DNA of 11,849 nt from Nitratidesulfovibrio sp044433065 (GCA_044433065.1 JAWXUA010000093.1:1-11849); one strand, 5' to 3'. Shown: positions 1 through 6,775, numbered from the stretch's first letter. Notes: generated by a model not told the origin, from the sequence alone. Program-made: numbers and translations.

Positions 1-237
1 TACAATACTCTCCATCGGACGTCTCCTTCTTTGGTCGGAAATGGGTGTCCGTATGGCGTATCAGTTTTCGAGCTGGTGCGCCTCTTCTTTTTTACTTGCC
101 CCTGTCTTTGATGGAGAGCCCTCAAATAGTCAAGCGGCCGACCACTCAACTAACCAAGCGGTCGACCACCCAAATAGCCAAGCAGCCAATCACCCAAATA
201 GCCAAGCGGTCGGCCACTCGATCACTAGACAGGCCAA
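1..237. other. Non-coding left edge
   Basis: No gene is supported here. Two overlapping plus-strand frames begin at 41 and 45, but they run into the 24-base tandem repeat and then antisense into the phosphoribosyltransferase gene, and neither has a Shine-Dalgarno sequence. CCATCGGAC (12-20) can pair imperfectly with GTCCGTATGG (47-56), with one bulged T, across a 26-base loop; no function is evident. This stretch is the 3' flank of the minus-strand apt-like gene. I see no convincing terminator for that gene before the window edge. Confidence 0.5.
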
Positions 238-243
238 TTATTC
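124..243. repeat. 24-bp tandem repeat, about 5 copies
   Basis: Five 24-base units lie at 124-147, 148-171, 172-195, 196-219 and a more diverged one at 220-243. The core AAGCGGYCGACCAC recurs in the better copies. On the plus strand the unit would encode eight residues such as NSQAANHP. On the minus strand the array begins right at the stop codon of the apt-like gene, so it sits in that gene's 3' flank and overlaps its last codons. The copies are diverged, which suggests an old rather than freshly expanded array. Confidence 0.85.
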
Positions 244-834
244 AATGATGGGCAAAAATCCTAAATGTTCAAGAGTATAGCTTGCTTTCAAGTCTGCAAC
301 GTAGGGACTATGGCCTTCAAGGAATATGGAAGCAATGCTCGATATGCACAATGAACAGTCTTTTGCAAAGGCGAGCACCGACGCAATTGTACCGCCACTG
401 GATATGACGTCATCAAAAATCATGATATTTTTATTTTGTAGTACATGAATAGTGGATGCATCATACCATAACTGCTGTGTTGCAAGCGTTGTTATGGACT
501 TTGTATCGATGCTTTTTGGGTCTTGCATATAAAGCTTTTTGGATTTACGCAATACAAAATAATCAATATCCCACAGTCTTGCCATCTCTTGTGCAACGGG
601 AATACTTTTAGCTTCAGGGCATACAATATAGTCTGGTTTTGTAAAATGTTTAACAGCTTCTTTTGCTGTGTCTTGAATAAGCTTCATTTGACCAAAGCTA
701 TCAAATAAAATAATGTTAATGGGCGTTCCTGCTAAGGGAACAACAGGCAATACTATCTGTGTATCACCAGTATATACTTTAGCTTGCGTATCAATATACT
801 CTATATTTTTGTCTTTTGCATAAATAGTTTGCAT
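238..834 (-). CDS. Adenine phosphoribosyltransferase-like protein
   Basis: A 198-residue type I phosphoribosyltransferase, expected to join a purine base to PRPP in the cytoplasm (nucleobase salvage). The PRPP-binding signature is clear: IMIFDDVISSGGT at residues 137-149, with the paired acidic D141-D142 and the GGT turn. Upstream, CPEAKSIPVA (72-81) matches the position of the GIEARGF-type loop of Apt, and VLRKSKK (94-100) the basic flexible-loop start. The start at 834 is supported by AAGGA (positions 841-845 on the complement) six bases upstream. It is somewhat longer than typical Apt (about 170-180 residues), with a distinct N-terminus, so the base specificity (adenine, xanthine or other) is not certain. 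It is AT-richer than the metabolic genes further right and stands alone on this strand, downstream of yjdM but separated from it by a terminator. Its stop codon lies at the edge of a 24-base tandem repeat. Confidence 0.8.
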   Translation of the reverse strand: MQTIYAKDKNIEYIDTQAKVYTGDTQIVLPVVPLAGTPINIILFDSFGQMKLIQDTAKEAVKHFTKPDYIVCPEAKSIPVAQEMARLWDIDYFVLRKSKKLYMQDPKSIDTKSITTLATQQLWYDASTIHVLQNKNIMIFDDVISSGGTIASVLAFAKDCSLCISSIASIFLEGHSPYVADLKASYTLEHLGFLPIIE

Positions 835-907
835 ATATAATCCTTTATAACAAAAAAATAAGCGTACTCTATCAAGTAGGCATGAGCTATATATACTCTA
901 AGCGTAA

Positions 908-942
908 AAAAAGCTCAACCTACAGTGTAAGGAGAGCTTTTT
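908..942 (-). terminator. Rho-independent terminator after yjdM
   Basis: AAAAAGCTC (908-916) pairs with GAGCTTTTT (934-942), extended by an inner stem CCTAC/GTAGG with one bulged base. Read on the minus strand, the hairpin ends in a run of seven T (906-912 on the complement). It lies 24 bases past the yjdM stop and upstream of the apt-like gene, so it should separate the two transcripts. Confidence 0.6.
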
Positions 943-965
943 ATGTGCGTATGTGGGTGTCTAAT

Positions 966-1298
966 CTAGGCCTTTTTGACCACAGAGGTCTTCAAGTACA
1001 TAGACCCAAAGCCAGCGATTTTACAGGAAATATCGTGCACACCGTCTTCAGGTTCAATCAGCTTGATACCCTTAACTTTAGTGCCTTTTTTGATGCCAGA
1101 GGCACCTTTAACCTTAAGGTCTTGGATGATGATGACAGTGTCGCCATCTTGTAAAATATTGCCGTTAGCGTCTTTGTATACGCGTTCGTTGCTTTCGCCA
1201 GCCTTAAATTCGTGGCTGCACTCTGGGCAGATGAGCATTTCACCATCGGGATAGACATATTCACATTGACATTGTGGGCAAGGTGGCATTTGTTCCAT
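966..1298 (-). CDS. yjdM: YjdM/PhnA-family zinc-ribbon protein
   Basis: A 110-residue protein close to full family length (about 111 in E. coli YjdM). The N-terminal zinc ribbon has ligands C7, C10, C24 and C27 (CPQC and CPEC knuckles). It is followed by the characteristic body with VYKDANGN, DGDTVIIIQDLKVKG, GTKVK and the C-terminal DISCKIAGFG, ending in KTSVVKKA. The family is often annotated as 'alkylphosphonate utilization protein PhnA', but that label comes from operon position in E. coli. The true biochemical role is not established and nothing here suggests phosphonate metabolism. The start at 1298 is the only methionine that leaves the zinc knuckle intact; a weak AAAGG lies upstream. 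It is transcribed divergently from the lipoprotein gene across a 351-base gap. Confidence 0.92.
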   Translation of the reverse strand: MEQMPPCPQCQCEYVYPDGEMLICPECSHEFKAGESNERVYKDANGNILQDGDTVIIIQDLKVKGASGIKKGTKVKGIKLIEPEDGVHDISCKIAGFGSMYLKTSVVKKA

Positions 1299-1344
1299 TG
1301 TTGAAACCTTTTTTTAGAGTGATGATGGCCATGGGGCCGCAGTC

Positions 1345-1373
1345 TTCATAGCTGTTTAAGCCGTTATTGGCAA
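1345..1373 (-). promoter_or_regulatory. Candidate sigma70 promoter for yjdM
   Basis: On the minus strand TTGCCA (1368-1373) and TATGAA (1345-1350) are separated by 17 bases. The -35 matches the consensus at five of six positions and the -10 at four of six. The predicted leader is about 40 bases. The -10 is weak. Confidence 0.4.
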
Positions 1374-1527
1374 GGTCTTCATATTGCAGTATTTTTGTGG
1401 ACAATTAAAACAAAGGCAAGCATCGCAAAGGGTATTTGATACGAGAGGAGGAAAGAGGCCCGTCTACATGGTACTGTCGGAGTAAGCGATCATGACTTGT
1501 CGAAGTGTAAAGTGAACATAAATTTCC

Positions 1528-1556
1528 TTGCCAACGCATAGGGCTACTTGTATACT
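1528..1556 (+). promoter_or_regulatory. Sigma70-type promoter for the lipoprotein gene
   Basis: TTGCCA (1528-1533) and TATACT (1551-1556) are separated by exactly 17 bases, close to consensus in both boxes. Transcription would start near 1563, giving a leader of about 87 bases before the ATG at 1650. Confidence 0.65.
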
Positions 1557-1636
1557 CATCTAAACATTTTTTGGGTCTACAATACTATTATTGTGGCTTA
1601 TTAGTGCATGAATACGACACACTTTTCTTTATACTT

Positions 1637-1642
1637 GGGAGA
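1637..1642 (+). promoter_or_regulatory. Ribosome binding site that decides the lipoprotein start
   Basis: GGGAGA lies seven bases before the ATG at 1650. The in-frame ATG at 1608 has no such site. Starting at 1650 also places the signal peptide directly at the N-terminus, so 1650 is the preferred start. Confidence 0.6.
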
Positions 1643-1649
1643 ATTCCGC

Positions 1650-2255
1650 ATGTTATCCATGAATATTTCACGCTACTTTGTCTGCATTGTTTGCGTTGTG
1701 AGTGTGTTGTGTTCTGGGTGTGCGCCGTGGGGTGGTTCTATGTATAGCTCTGGCCTCAGCCGTGAAGCTTCATGGGAAGAGTTTCAAGGTTCACGGCCTG
1801 AACCACGATATGTACATTTTCATGATAGAAGTTTAACAGATGCTTGCGCTGATATAACTAGCTACTATATACAATCTACAATACTTCTTGATAAAGCTGT
1901 TGACCGCATTGAAAACTCTGATGTAGGTGCAAAATTAGAAGCAATACGTGCAGAACAAGGCGAAGAAGCTTTTATAGAAGCATTGCAAAGCTTGACAAGA
2001 GATGAAAGAAGATCTTATCGTATCTATGTACGTAGTGAACGAGATGACCTAGCTGTTGTTGGTGGCTATATACAAACATTAACATGTGGTATTACAGCAA
2101 CACTGCTATATCCATATACGTTTATGTATGACCATAGAACTGCAGTGAAGGCCAGCTTAGTCCTTGAGCAATATGAGTATGCTGTGAAAAGTTTGCAGTG
2201 GTTACATGAGTATGAAGCGCTGCTTGAGCGTGCACAAGAGCATCTCGGCCGATAA
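1650..2255 (+). CDS. Putative lipoprotein of unknown function
   Basis: A 201-residue protein I do not recognise. The N-terminus is a lipoprotein-like signal peptide: R8, a hydrophobic stretch (about residues 9-20), then LCSGC with C24 as the likely lipidated cysteine. The lipobox is imperfect, with C rather than L at -3. The mature part is mostly helical and charged (for example AIRAEQGEEAFIEALQSL), with one more hydrophobic segment, VVGGYIQTLTCGITATLLYP, in the second half. It should therefore sit at the inner or outer membrane, facing the periplasm. The codons are AT-richer than those of neighbouring genes, hinting at different ancestry. The reading frame ends inside the first unit of an 11/12-base tandem repeat. 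Beyond the repeat lies an open lysine- and proline-rich frame, so the C-terminus may be truncated. Own promoter at 1528-1556 and probable terminator at 2401-2435. Confidence 0.75.
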   Translation: MLSMNISRYFVCIVCVVSVLCSGCAPWGGSMYSSGLSREASWEEFQGSRPEPRYVHFHDRSLTDACADITSYYIQSTILLDKAVDRIENSDVGAKLEAIRAEQGEEAFIEALQSLTRDERRSYRIYVRSERDDLAVVGGYIQTLTCGITATLLYPYTFMYDHRTAVKASLVLEQYEYAVKSLQWLHEYEALLERAQEHLGR

Positions 2256-2318
2256 AAGGCCGATAAAAGGCCGATAAAAAGGCCGATAAAAAGGCCGATA
2301 AAAAGGCCGATAAAAGGC
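2247..2318 (+). repeat. 11/12-bp tandem repeat at the lipoprotein 3' end
   Basis: Six head-to-tail units of GGCCGATAAAA(A), with lengths 11, 11, 12, 12, 12 and 11 bases, followed by a partial GGC. They differ only in having four or five A residues. The first unit supplies the last codons and the TAA stop of the lipoprotein gene. The 12-base units keep reading frame (Ala-Asp-Lys-Lys) while each 11-base unit shifts it. Near-identity of units points to recent slippage. Confidence 0.95.
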
Positions 2319-2400
2319 ATACATCCAGCACCAAGCCTGCCTTTTACACAAAGACTTTTCCACCACCAAAAGATCCCTCTAAGCCTGTACCGTGATGGTG

Positions 2401-2435
2401 ACCAACAACGTTCGCCTCACGTTTGGTGTTTTTTT
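2401..2435 (+). terminator. Probable terminator of the lipoprotein transcript
   Basis: ACCAA (2401-2405) pairs with TTGGT (2423-2427), and CG (2409-2410) with CG (2420-2421), with single bulges around a loop at 2411-2419. Seven T follow at 2429-2435, and a second T-run lies at 2441-2447. The stem is imperfect. Confidence 0.5.
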
Positions 2436-2584
2436 GTCATTTTTTTGTCATAAATGAAAAAAATTACCAAAATACGCAATTGATACTTTACTACTGGGCC
2501 ACGATGTTTTATGCGGAGTTGCCTTAGTTGAAGAATACAAAGAACTAAACTAATTCAAAGGGCACATCACCCCCTCATGTGGGG

Positions 2585-2590
2585 AAGGAG
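2585..2590 (+). promoter_or_regulatory. Ribosome binding site that decides the dksA start
   Basis: AAGGAG lies six bases before the ATG at 2597. The alternative in-frame GTG at 2579 would place this site inside the coding region, so 2597 is chosen. Confidence 0.75.
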
Positions 2591-2596
2591 TTTCCG

Positions 2597-2959
2597 ATGG
2601 AACAGAAAGATATTGAATATTTCCACGAACTGCTTACGGGTATGTTGGAGGAAGCCCAGCAAAAAGGCGACTCAACCCTCGAAGAGCTGACGGACAATAA
2701 CGAAATTTTTGCAGACCCAGCTGACCGTGCTACAGCTGAAACCGATCGCGCTTTTACTTTGCGTATCCGTGACCGTGAACGTCGTTTGATTAAGAAAATC
2801 CGCGGTGCTCTTCAGCGTATGGAAGAAGGCACCTACGGTGTATGCGATGACTGTGGTGAGGAGATTTCCGTGGCGCGACTTAAAGCTCGCCCTGTGACCA
2901 AACTTTGCATCAACTGTAAAAGTAAACAAGAAGAAGACGAACACCTTCGCGGTAGCTAG
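2597..2959 (+). CDS. dksA: DksA/TraR-family RNA polymerase regulator
   Basis: A 120-residue member of the DksA family, which binds in the secondary channel of RNA polymerase and, with ppGpp, adjusts initiation at stringent-response promoters. The N-terminal half is a coiled-coil hairpin (about residues 5-75). At its tip is DPADRA (D40, D43, A45), matching the acidic tip motif DxxDxA needed for activity in E. coli DksA. The C-terminal zinc finger has C83, C86, C104 and C107 (CDDC and CINC), and between them the family hallmark RLKARP. It is shorter at the N-terminus than E. coli DksA (151 residues), as in many non-enteric homologues. It has its own strong Shine-Dalgarno and a strong terminator six bases past the stop, so it is likely monocistronic. 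Confidence 0.93.
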   Translation: MEQKDIEYFHELLTGMLEEAQQKGDSTLEELTDNNEIFADPADRATAETDRAFTLRIRDRERRLIKKIRGALQRMEEGTYGVCDDCGEEISVARLKARPVTKLCINCKSKQEEDEHLRGS

Positions 2960-2964
2960 TCATG

Positions 2965-2997
2965 TCCCCTGAGCTTTTTGCTTGGGGGGATTTTTTT
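2965..2997 (+). terminator. Strong rho-independent terminator of dksA
   Basis: TCCCC (2965-2969) pairs with GGGGA (2986-2990). The stem continues with a G-U pair, one bulged G, and GAGC (2971-2974) pairing with GCTT (2980-2983) around a TTTTT loop. Seven T follow at 2991-2997. Confidence 0.9.
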
Positions 2998-3010
2998 ATG
3001 GAGGAATGGC

Positions 3011-3073
3011 TGACGGCCTGACGGCTAACGGCGTGGCGGCGTGACGGGCTGGCGGGCTGAAGGAGCGGCGGAG
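3011..3073. repeat. Degenerate 8-bp GC-rich tandem repeat
   Basis: About eight consecutive units close to TGRCGG(C/G)(C/G), all eight bases long except one of seven (3019-3025), starting just after the dksA terminator. The stretch is much GC-richer than its surroundings and carries no reading frame of note. Confidence 0.7.
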
Positions 3074-3193
3074 GCATAGCAGTTTGCTGGCTTTAGCGTA
3101 CAAGCCATTCAGGCTCAGCGTAAAACCCACGCCACAAGCATAAGACTTGCTTTTTTTAGACCATTCTATACGGTTGGCTGAAGTTCAGAATAT

Positions 3194-3198
3194 AAGGA
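3194..3198 (+). promoter_or_regulatory. Ribosome binding site that decides the NFACT start
   Basis: AAGGA is eight bases before the ATG at 3207. The upstream in-frame starts at 3147 and 3198 lack a comparable site, and family members begin with the MDAH-type N-terminus encoded from 3207. Confidence 0.65.
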
Positions 3199-3206
3199 TG
3201 CATTTC

Positions 3207-5138
3207 ATGGATGCACATGCTTTTCGATGCCTCTGCCAATCTCTTCGCACACTTCTGCTTGGTGCGCGCGTGGAAAAAATCCAGCGACCAACGCCAGATG
3301 TACATGCGTTCACCGTATACGCTGGTGGGCAAAAGCGTTTTCTTATGTTGCGTAGTGGCCGCCAATCGCCTCTACTTTTCTTTGCAACGCATAAATTACC
3401 TGCACCGCAAGAACCAACAGCTGTGGTCATGCGTTTGCGTCGCTATTGCGCTGGTCGTCGCGTCAAAGCTGTGCGCTATGATTGGCTTGGGCGCAAAATT
3501 GGCTTGCTCATGCATCATGATCCAGAAACATGGCTTGTTTTAGATTTGCGCCATGGACCGACCTTAGCATCTGATTTTACAGAACATGTTCTAAGCCAAG
3601 ATGAATGTACCTTTGATATGACTCTCTTGCGTGCAAGCTTTGATGCCGTTCATACGCAAGCACAACAAAACGGAGGCCAAGGTACGCACCATACGTCAGA
3701 ACCTAGCCTGTGGCGTGATTATGCCTTCATGACACCAGCCTTGCGTAAAACCTTGCTCCACCTTGCCGCCGAAGACCCTGCCGAAGCTGCGGCCCTTGTC
3801 ATAGATGTGCTTGCTGATATGGAAAAGGATAGCGCAGCCCATGCGGACCATACGACGATGACCTCTGAGGCCGAGCAAGCTTCGTGCACTCTTTTTGTGT
3901 ATTCAGATGAGAATGTGCCGCAAAAGCTTTCTGCATGGCCATTGCCCATGTCCTTGCAATCACAAGATACACAGCAGTACACCGAGCGCTATTTTACCAA
4001 CGCGTTAGAAGCCACGACGTTTTTCGGACAAGGGCTTGCGTTTGCGGATATTTCTGAAGATGCGCAGCGTGTGGCCGCAAAGCCTTTTACCAATGAAGCA
4101 GCCCGTTTACAGCGATTATTGATCAAGCTTGATGGCGAAGAAAAGCGTTTGCAAACCATGCTTGCTTTGCGTGAGGATGCTGTCGCTTTGCAAAGTATTT
4201 TGTATCAAGTGCCCGTTGATGCCAAAATGTCGAGCATTGCTGTGCCTGCATACCATGCCCAAACTGAGGCCCAAGCTGAGGTCCAAACTGAGGCCCAAGC
4301 TGATGCCCAAACTGAGGCCCAAGCTGATGCCCAAGCTGATGCCCAATCCAAGACTCTTTCCATAAAACTCAATCCTTTGCGTACTGTGCGTGAAAACATG
4401 GCAGACATGTTTCACCAATCACGGCGTGGCGCACGGGGGCTTGCTATTTTGGCACAGCGTCGTGCGGATATCATGTCGCAAGAGGCACTCGCTATGCATG
4501 AAGCGCGTTCGCGGTCTGAGTCGCAGGGTGAACATGACGACGTACGCCTTTTGCAGCAAGCGGCAGCTCATAAGCAGAAAAGGAACACCCAAAAAGTTCT
4601 GCCAAATCAAAAGCAAACCAAAAATCTGACCTCAGCTAAAAATCCGACCTCAGCTAAAAATGCGACCTCAGCTAAAAATCAGGCTCCTGTGGCCGCAAAA
4701 TATGCTAAACTCGTGCAAGCTTTTCAAAGCTCTGATGGCGTTCGCCTTTTGCGTGGCCGTAATTCCGAAGGCAATGGTGCTGTTCTGAAAATGGCGCAAC
4801 CTTATGATATATGGATGCATGCTGCTGATGGACCAAGCGCGCATTTGATTATCAAACGGGATCATGCGCAACACGAAATACTCACGCAAACCCTTGAAGA
4901 AGCAGCGCAACTTGTGGGCGTCAAGAGTTGGCAGCGACACGATGCTCAGGCTGAAATCATGTGTGCCTATGCCAAAGACGTGAAAGCCATCAAGGGTGCA
5001 GCAGCAGGCAAGGTTCGGGTTGAGCGGACATTTACAGCGCTCACTGTGCGGCTTCACGACAGCCAGACGCCAGACCTTGATGGCAAGACCGCCAACGAAA
5101 GCTTTGCCGAACAACTTGAAGCGAAGCTTGCCATATAG
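3207..5138 (+). CDS. NFACT family protein (RqcH/Tae2-like, divergent)
   Basis: A 643-residue NFACT protein; relatives (bacterial RqcH, yeast Rqc2) bind stalled large ribosomal subunits and add C-terminal tails to nascent chains. Order: an NFACT-N-like domain from residue 1 (MDAHAFRCL, GARVEKI, LDLRHGP); a helical middle with NPLRTVRENMADMFHQSRRGARG, typical of the family core; and the C-terminal NFACT-R domain from about residue 500 (AKYAKL, VRLLRGRNSEGN, YDIWMHAADGPSAHLIIKR). Many entries are mislabelled fibronectin-binding. Residues 351-380 are an in-frame 12-base repeat giving AQTEAQAE-like sequence, and residues 472-491 an 18-base repeat giving KNxTSA. Both fall in linkers and would be disordered. 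I do not find the Asp-Arg pair needed for tailing in Rqc2/RqcH; the matching stretch reads YDWLGRKIG. Tailing activity is therefore uncertain. Upstream lies the repeat-rich dksA gap; serine dehydratase follows after 61 bases. Confidence 0.88.
   Translation: MDAHAFRCLCQSLRTLLLGARVEKIQRPTPDVHAFTVYAGGQKRFLMLRSGRQSPLLFFATHKLPAPQEPTAVVMRLRRYCAGRRVKAVRYDWLGRKIGLLMHHDPETWLVLDLRHGPTLASDFTEHVLSQDECTFDMTLLRASFDAVHTQAQQNGGQGTHHTSEPSLWRDYAFMTPALRKTLLHLAAEDPAEAAALVIDVLADMEKDSAAHADHTTMTSEAEQASCTLFVYSDENVPQKLSAWPLPMSLQSQDTQQYTERYFTNALEATTFFGQGLAFADISEDAQRVAAKPFTNEAARLQRLLIKLDGEEKRLQTMLALREDAVALQSILYQVPVDAKMSSIAVPAYHAQTEAQAEVQTEAQADAQTEAQADAQADAQSKTLSIKLNPLRTVRENMADMFHQSRRGARGLAILAQRRADIMSQEALAMHEARSRSESQGEHDDVRLLQQAAAHKQKRNTQKVLPNQKQTKNLTSAKNPTSAKNATSAKNQAPVAAKYAKLVQAFQSSDGVRLLRGRNSEGNGAVLKMAQPYDIWMHAADGPSAHLIIKRDHAQHEILTQTLEEAAQLVGVKSWQRHDAQAEIMCAYAKDVKAIKGAAAGKVRVERTFTALTVRLHDSQTPDLDGKTANESFAEQLEAKLAI
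4257..4346 (+). repeat. In-frame 12-bp tandem repeat in the NFACT gene
   Basis: Seven and a half units of GCCCAARCTGAK (4257-4268 and onward in 12-base steps), encoding Ala-Gln-(Thr/Ala)-(Glu/Asp). The unit length is a multiple of three, so copy-number changes lengthen or shorten the linker without breaking the gene. Confidence 0.95.
4620..4680 (+). repeat. In-frame 18-bp tandem repeat in the NFACT gene
   Basis: Three 18-base units (4620-4637, 4638-4655, 4656-4673) plus a 7-base partial copy, encoding KN(L/P/A)TSA. The units differ at one or two bases each. The array lies just before the NFACT-R domain. Confidence 0.93.
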
Positions 5139-5199
5139 CTAGCGTTATTGACTATTTTTATCACGTCATACTTTCTTTTTGCTATACATGGGGGACATC

Positions 5200-6603
5200 A
5201 TGCAGCCACTGACCACCACAAGCATCCGCATTTCGGTTTTTGATATGTTTGAAATTGGACCTGGGCCTTCAAGCTCGCACACCATCGGGCCCATGAAAGC
5301 AGCCTATAATTTTTGGCAGTGTTGCCAAGATTTACCAGCTGACGTGCAAAAGGCTGCTTGTCGTGTTCGTGTGCGCCTGCTGGGTTCGCTCAGTGCCACA
5401 GGCGAAGGCCACGGCACGGACCGCGCCATCATTGCAGGGCTTCTTGGTCAACAGCCCTGTGATTGTCCGCCACATCTGCTCACCGACATAGAGACAGGCC
5501 GCATGGAAACCATGTTCGTCATGCCTTGTGCTGCGCCGCTTCCTCTTGCCATGAACACTGTGGAACATGCTGAAATTGTTCATGATAAGCCGTACAGTAA
5601 TACGCTCATTATAGAATTGTTGGCAGCACCATCTGACGCAAGTTCCAGCACAGACTCTATCCTTTTTTCCCGTGAATACTACTCTGTAGGCGGTGGGTTT
5701 ATCCAGTGGAAGGGTTGGCAAGCAGAAGAGCGTGGCCTACCTTTACACCATTATGCATCCATGGGCGAGCTCCAAGCCATAGCTCTTGAAACTGGTTTTT
5801 CGCTCCACGAAATTATTTTGCGCAATGAGGGTGCCATCACAGGTGATTCACGGCCCAGCATCATCAAGCGACTGCAATCCGTCATTGACAGTATGGAAGC
5901 CAGTGTTGAGCGTGGCCTTTCCAAGACTGGTATTCTCCCCGGTTCACTCGGTCTCAACCGCAAAGCCGCAGCCCTTGCCTCGCGCGCTAAGTCCTTACCC
6001 TCAGCTCTCGACACGTTCCTTTGCCGCCTCAATGCCTACGCTTTTGCAGTCTCCGAAGAGAATGCCGATGGTGGTGTCATCGTCACAGCTCCAACGTGCG
6101 GTGCTGCTGGTGTCATGCCAGCCATCCTCTGGGCTATGCGTCATGACCTGAACATCGGTGACCGAGCTATGCGTGAAGGTGTTCTTGCCTCCGCTGCTGT
6201 TGGGTTTCTTGCCAAGCACAACGCTGGCATCGCCGGTGCCGAAGTCGGCTGCCAAGGTGAAGTGGGTGTCGCCTCATCCATGGCTGCTGCCATGCTGGCC
6301 CATGCCCGTGGTTACGCCATCCCCATCGTCGCCAATGCTGCAGAAATCGCTCTCGAGCACCACCTCGGTCTCACCTGTGATCCTGTCGGTGGCTATGTCC
6401 AAATACCCTGCATCGAACGCAATGCCGTTGGAGCCATCAAAGCCTATAACGCCTGCCTCATCGCAAGCTGCGAAGACCCACACCATCACCTCGTCTCCCT
6501 CGATAGCGTCATCTCAGCCATGGCCGAAATCGGACACGATATGAATGCCAAGTTCAAAGAAACATCCGCAGGCGGTTTGGCCGTAAGTTTTGTTGCTTGT
6601 TAG
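5200..6603 (+). CDS. L-serine dehydratase, iron-sulfur type (single chain)
   Basis: A 467-residue enzyme that converts L-serine to pyruvate and ammonia in the cytoplasm with a [4Fe-4S] cluster. The N-terminal beta domain opens with SVFDMFEIGPGPSSSHT (residues 12-28). The alpha domain holds NADGG (288-292), APTCGAAG with C300, and three cysteines, C351 (VGCQGEVG), C393 (LTCDPVGG) and C404 (IPCIERN). The 42- and 11-residue spacing between them equals that of the cluster ligands (343, 385, 396) known in the Legionella enzyme. The protein ends in cysteine (SFVAC, C467), matching the C-terminal cysteine that occupies the fourth iron in that structure. The start at 5200 is favoured by GGGGGA at 5190-5195, although only four bases away; TTG 5179 and ATG 5188 are possible but less supported. 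It may be co-transcribed with the NFACT gene 61 bases upstream. No clear terminator follows. Confidence 0.95.
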   Translation: MQPLTTTSIRISVFDMFEIGPGPSSSHTIGPMKAAYNFWQCCQDLPADVQKAACRVRVRLLGSLSATGEGHGTDRAIIAGLLGQQPCDCPPHLLTDIETGRMETMFVMPCAAPLPLAMNTVEHAEIVHDKPYSNTLIIELLAAPSDASSSTDSILFSREYYSVGGGFIQWKGWQAEERGLPLHHYASMGELQAIALETGFSLHEIILRNEGAITGDSRPSIIKRLQSVIDSMEASVERGLSKTGILPGSLGLNRKAAALASRAKSLPSALDTFLCRLNAYAFAVSEENADGGVIVTAPTCGAAGVMPAILWAMRHDLNIGDRAMREGVLASAAVGFLAKHNAGIAGAEVGCQGEVGVASSMAAAMLAHARGYAIPIVANAAEIALEHHLGLTCDPVGGYVQIPCIERNAVGAIKAYNACLIASCEDPHHHLVSLDSVISAMAEIGHDMNAKFKETSAGGLAVSFVAC

Positions 6604-6720
6604 GTTTGGGTGTTGGACGAGCTGGGGGGAAAGTTTTAACGATGGAGAGTGTCGTGGTCGTGTAGTTTTATCTTTGGGCTTAGTCCGTATGGCTCCGCAT
6701 GATGTTCTGGGGGGGACTAT

Positions 6721-6765
6721 GAAAGGGGAGAAGATGGGAGAGGATGGGAGAGGTAGGTAGGAAAT
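6721..6765 (+). repeat. Polypurine tract with tandem GATGGGAGAG
   Basis: An almost pure purine run on the plus strand. Two perfect adjacent copies of GATGGGAGAG lie at 6733-6742 and 6743-6752, followed by GTAGGTAGG. Such tracts can form triplex DNA; no function is evident here. Confidence 0.6.
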
Positions 6766-6775
6766 CATCAACAAT

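Larger units (their letters stand above)
1299..1649. other. Divergent intergenic region, yjdM / lipoprotein
   Basis: No gene is seen. It holds a good plus-strand promoter (1528-1556) for the lipoprotein gene and a weaker minus-strand promoter (1345-1373) for yjdM. A short frame from an ATG at 1468 ends after a few codons and is not a gene, although the GAGGAGG-like stretch near 1445 resembles a ribosome binding site. Confidence 0.5.
2256..2596 (+). other. Intergenic region, lipoprotein to dksA
   Basis: It contains the rest of the tandem repeat and a 42-codon open frame without a start (2267-2392, stop TGA 2393-2395). That frame reads KADK repeated four times and then a Pro/Lys-rich tail ending PPPKDPSKPVP. 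A terminator candidate follows at 2401-2435. The dksA leader after it shows no promoter I can call with confidence. Confidence 0.55.

Noticed and set aside
124..243. CRISPR array at the left edge
   Set aside because: The 24-base units are contiguous with no unique spacers, so this is a tandem repeat, and no cas genes are present.
41..280. Repeat-containing plus-strand frames at 41-280 and 45-248
   Set aside because: They overlap each other in different frames, lack ribosome binding sites and run antisense into the apt-like gene. Their periodicity comes only from the 24-base DNA repeat.
1608..1649. Upstream ATG at 1608 as the lipoprotein start
   Set aside because: No Shine-Dalgarno, and it would add 14 residues before the signal peptide. 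1650 has GGGAGA at correct spacing.
2066..2334. Minus-strand frames with repeated GLFI or SAFL units
   Set aside because: These are the 11/12-base repeat read on the opposite strand. They run antisense into the lipoprotein gene.
3147..3206. N-terminal extension of the NFACT gene from 3147
   Set aside because: The extra 20 residues do not resemble the family N-terminus, and the ribosome binding site is placed for 3207.
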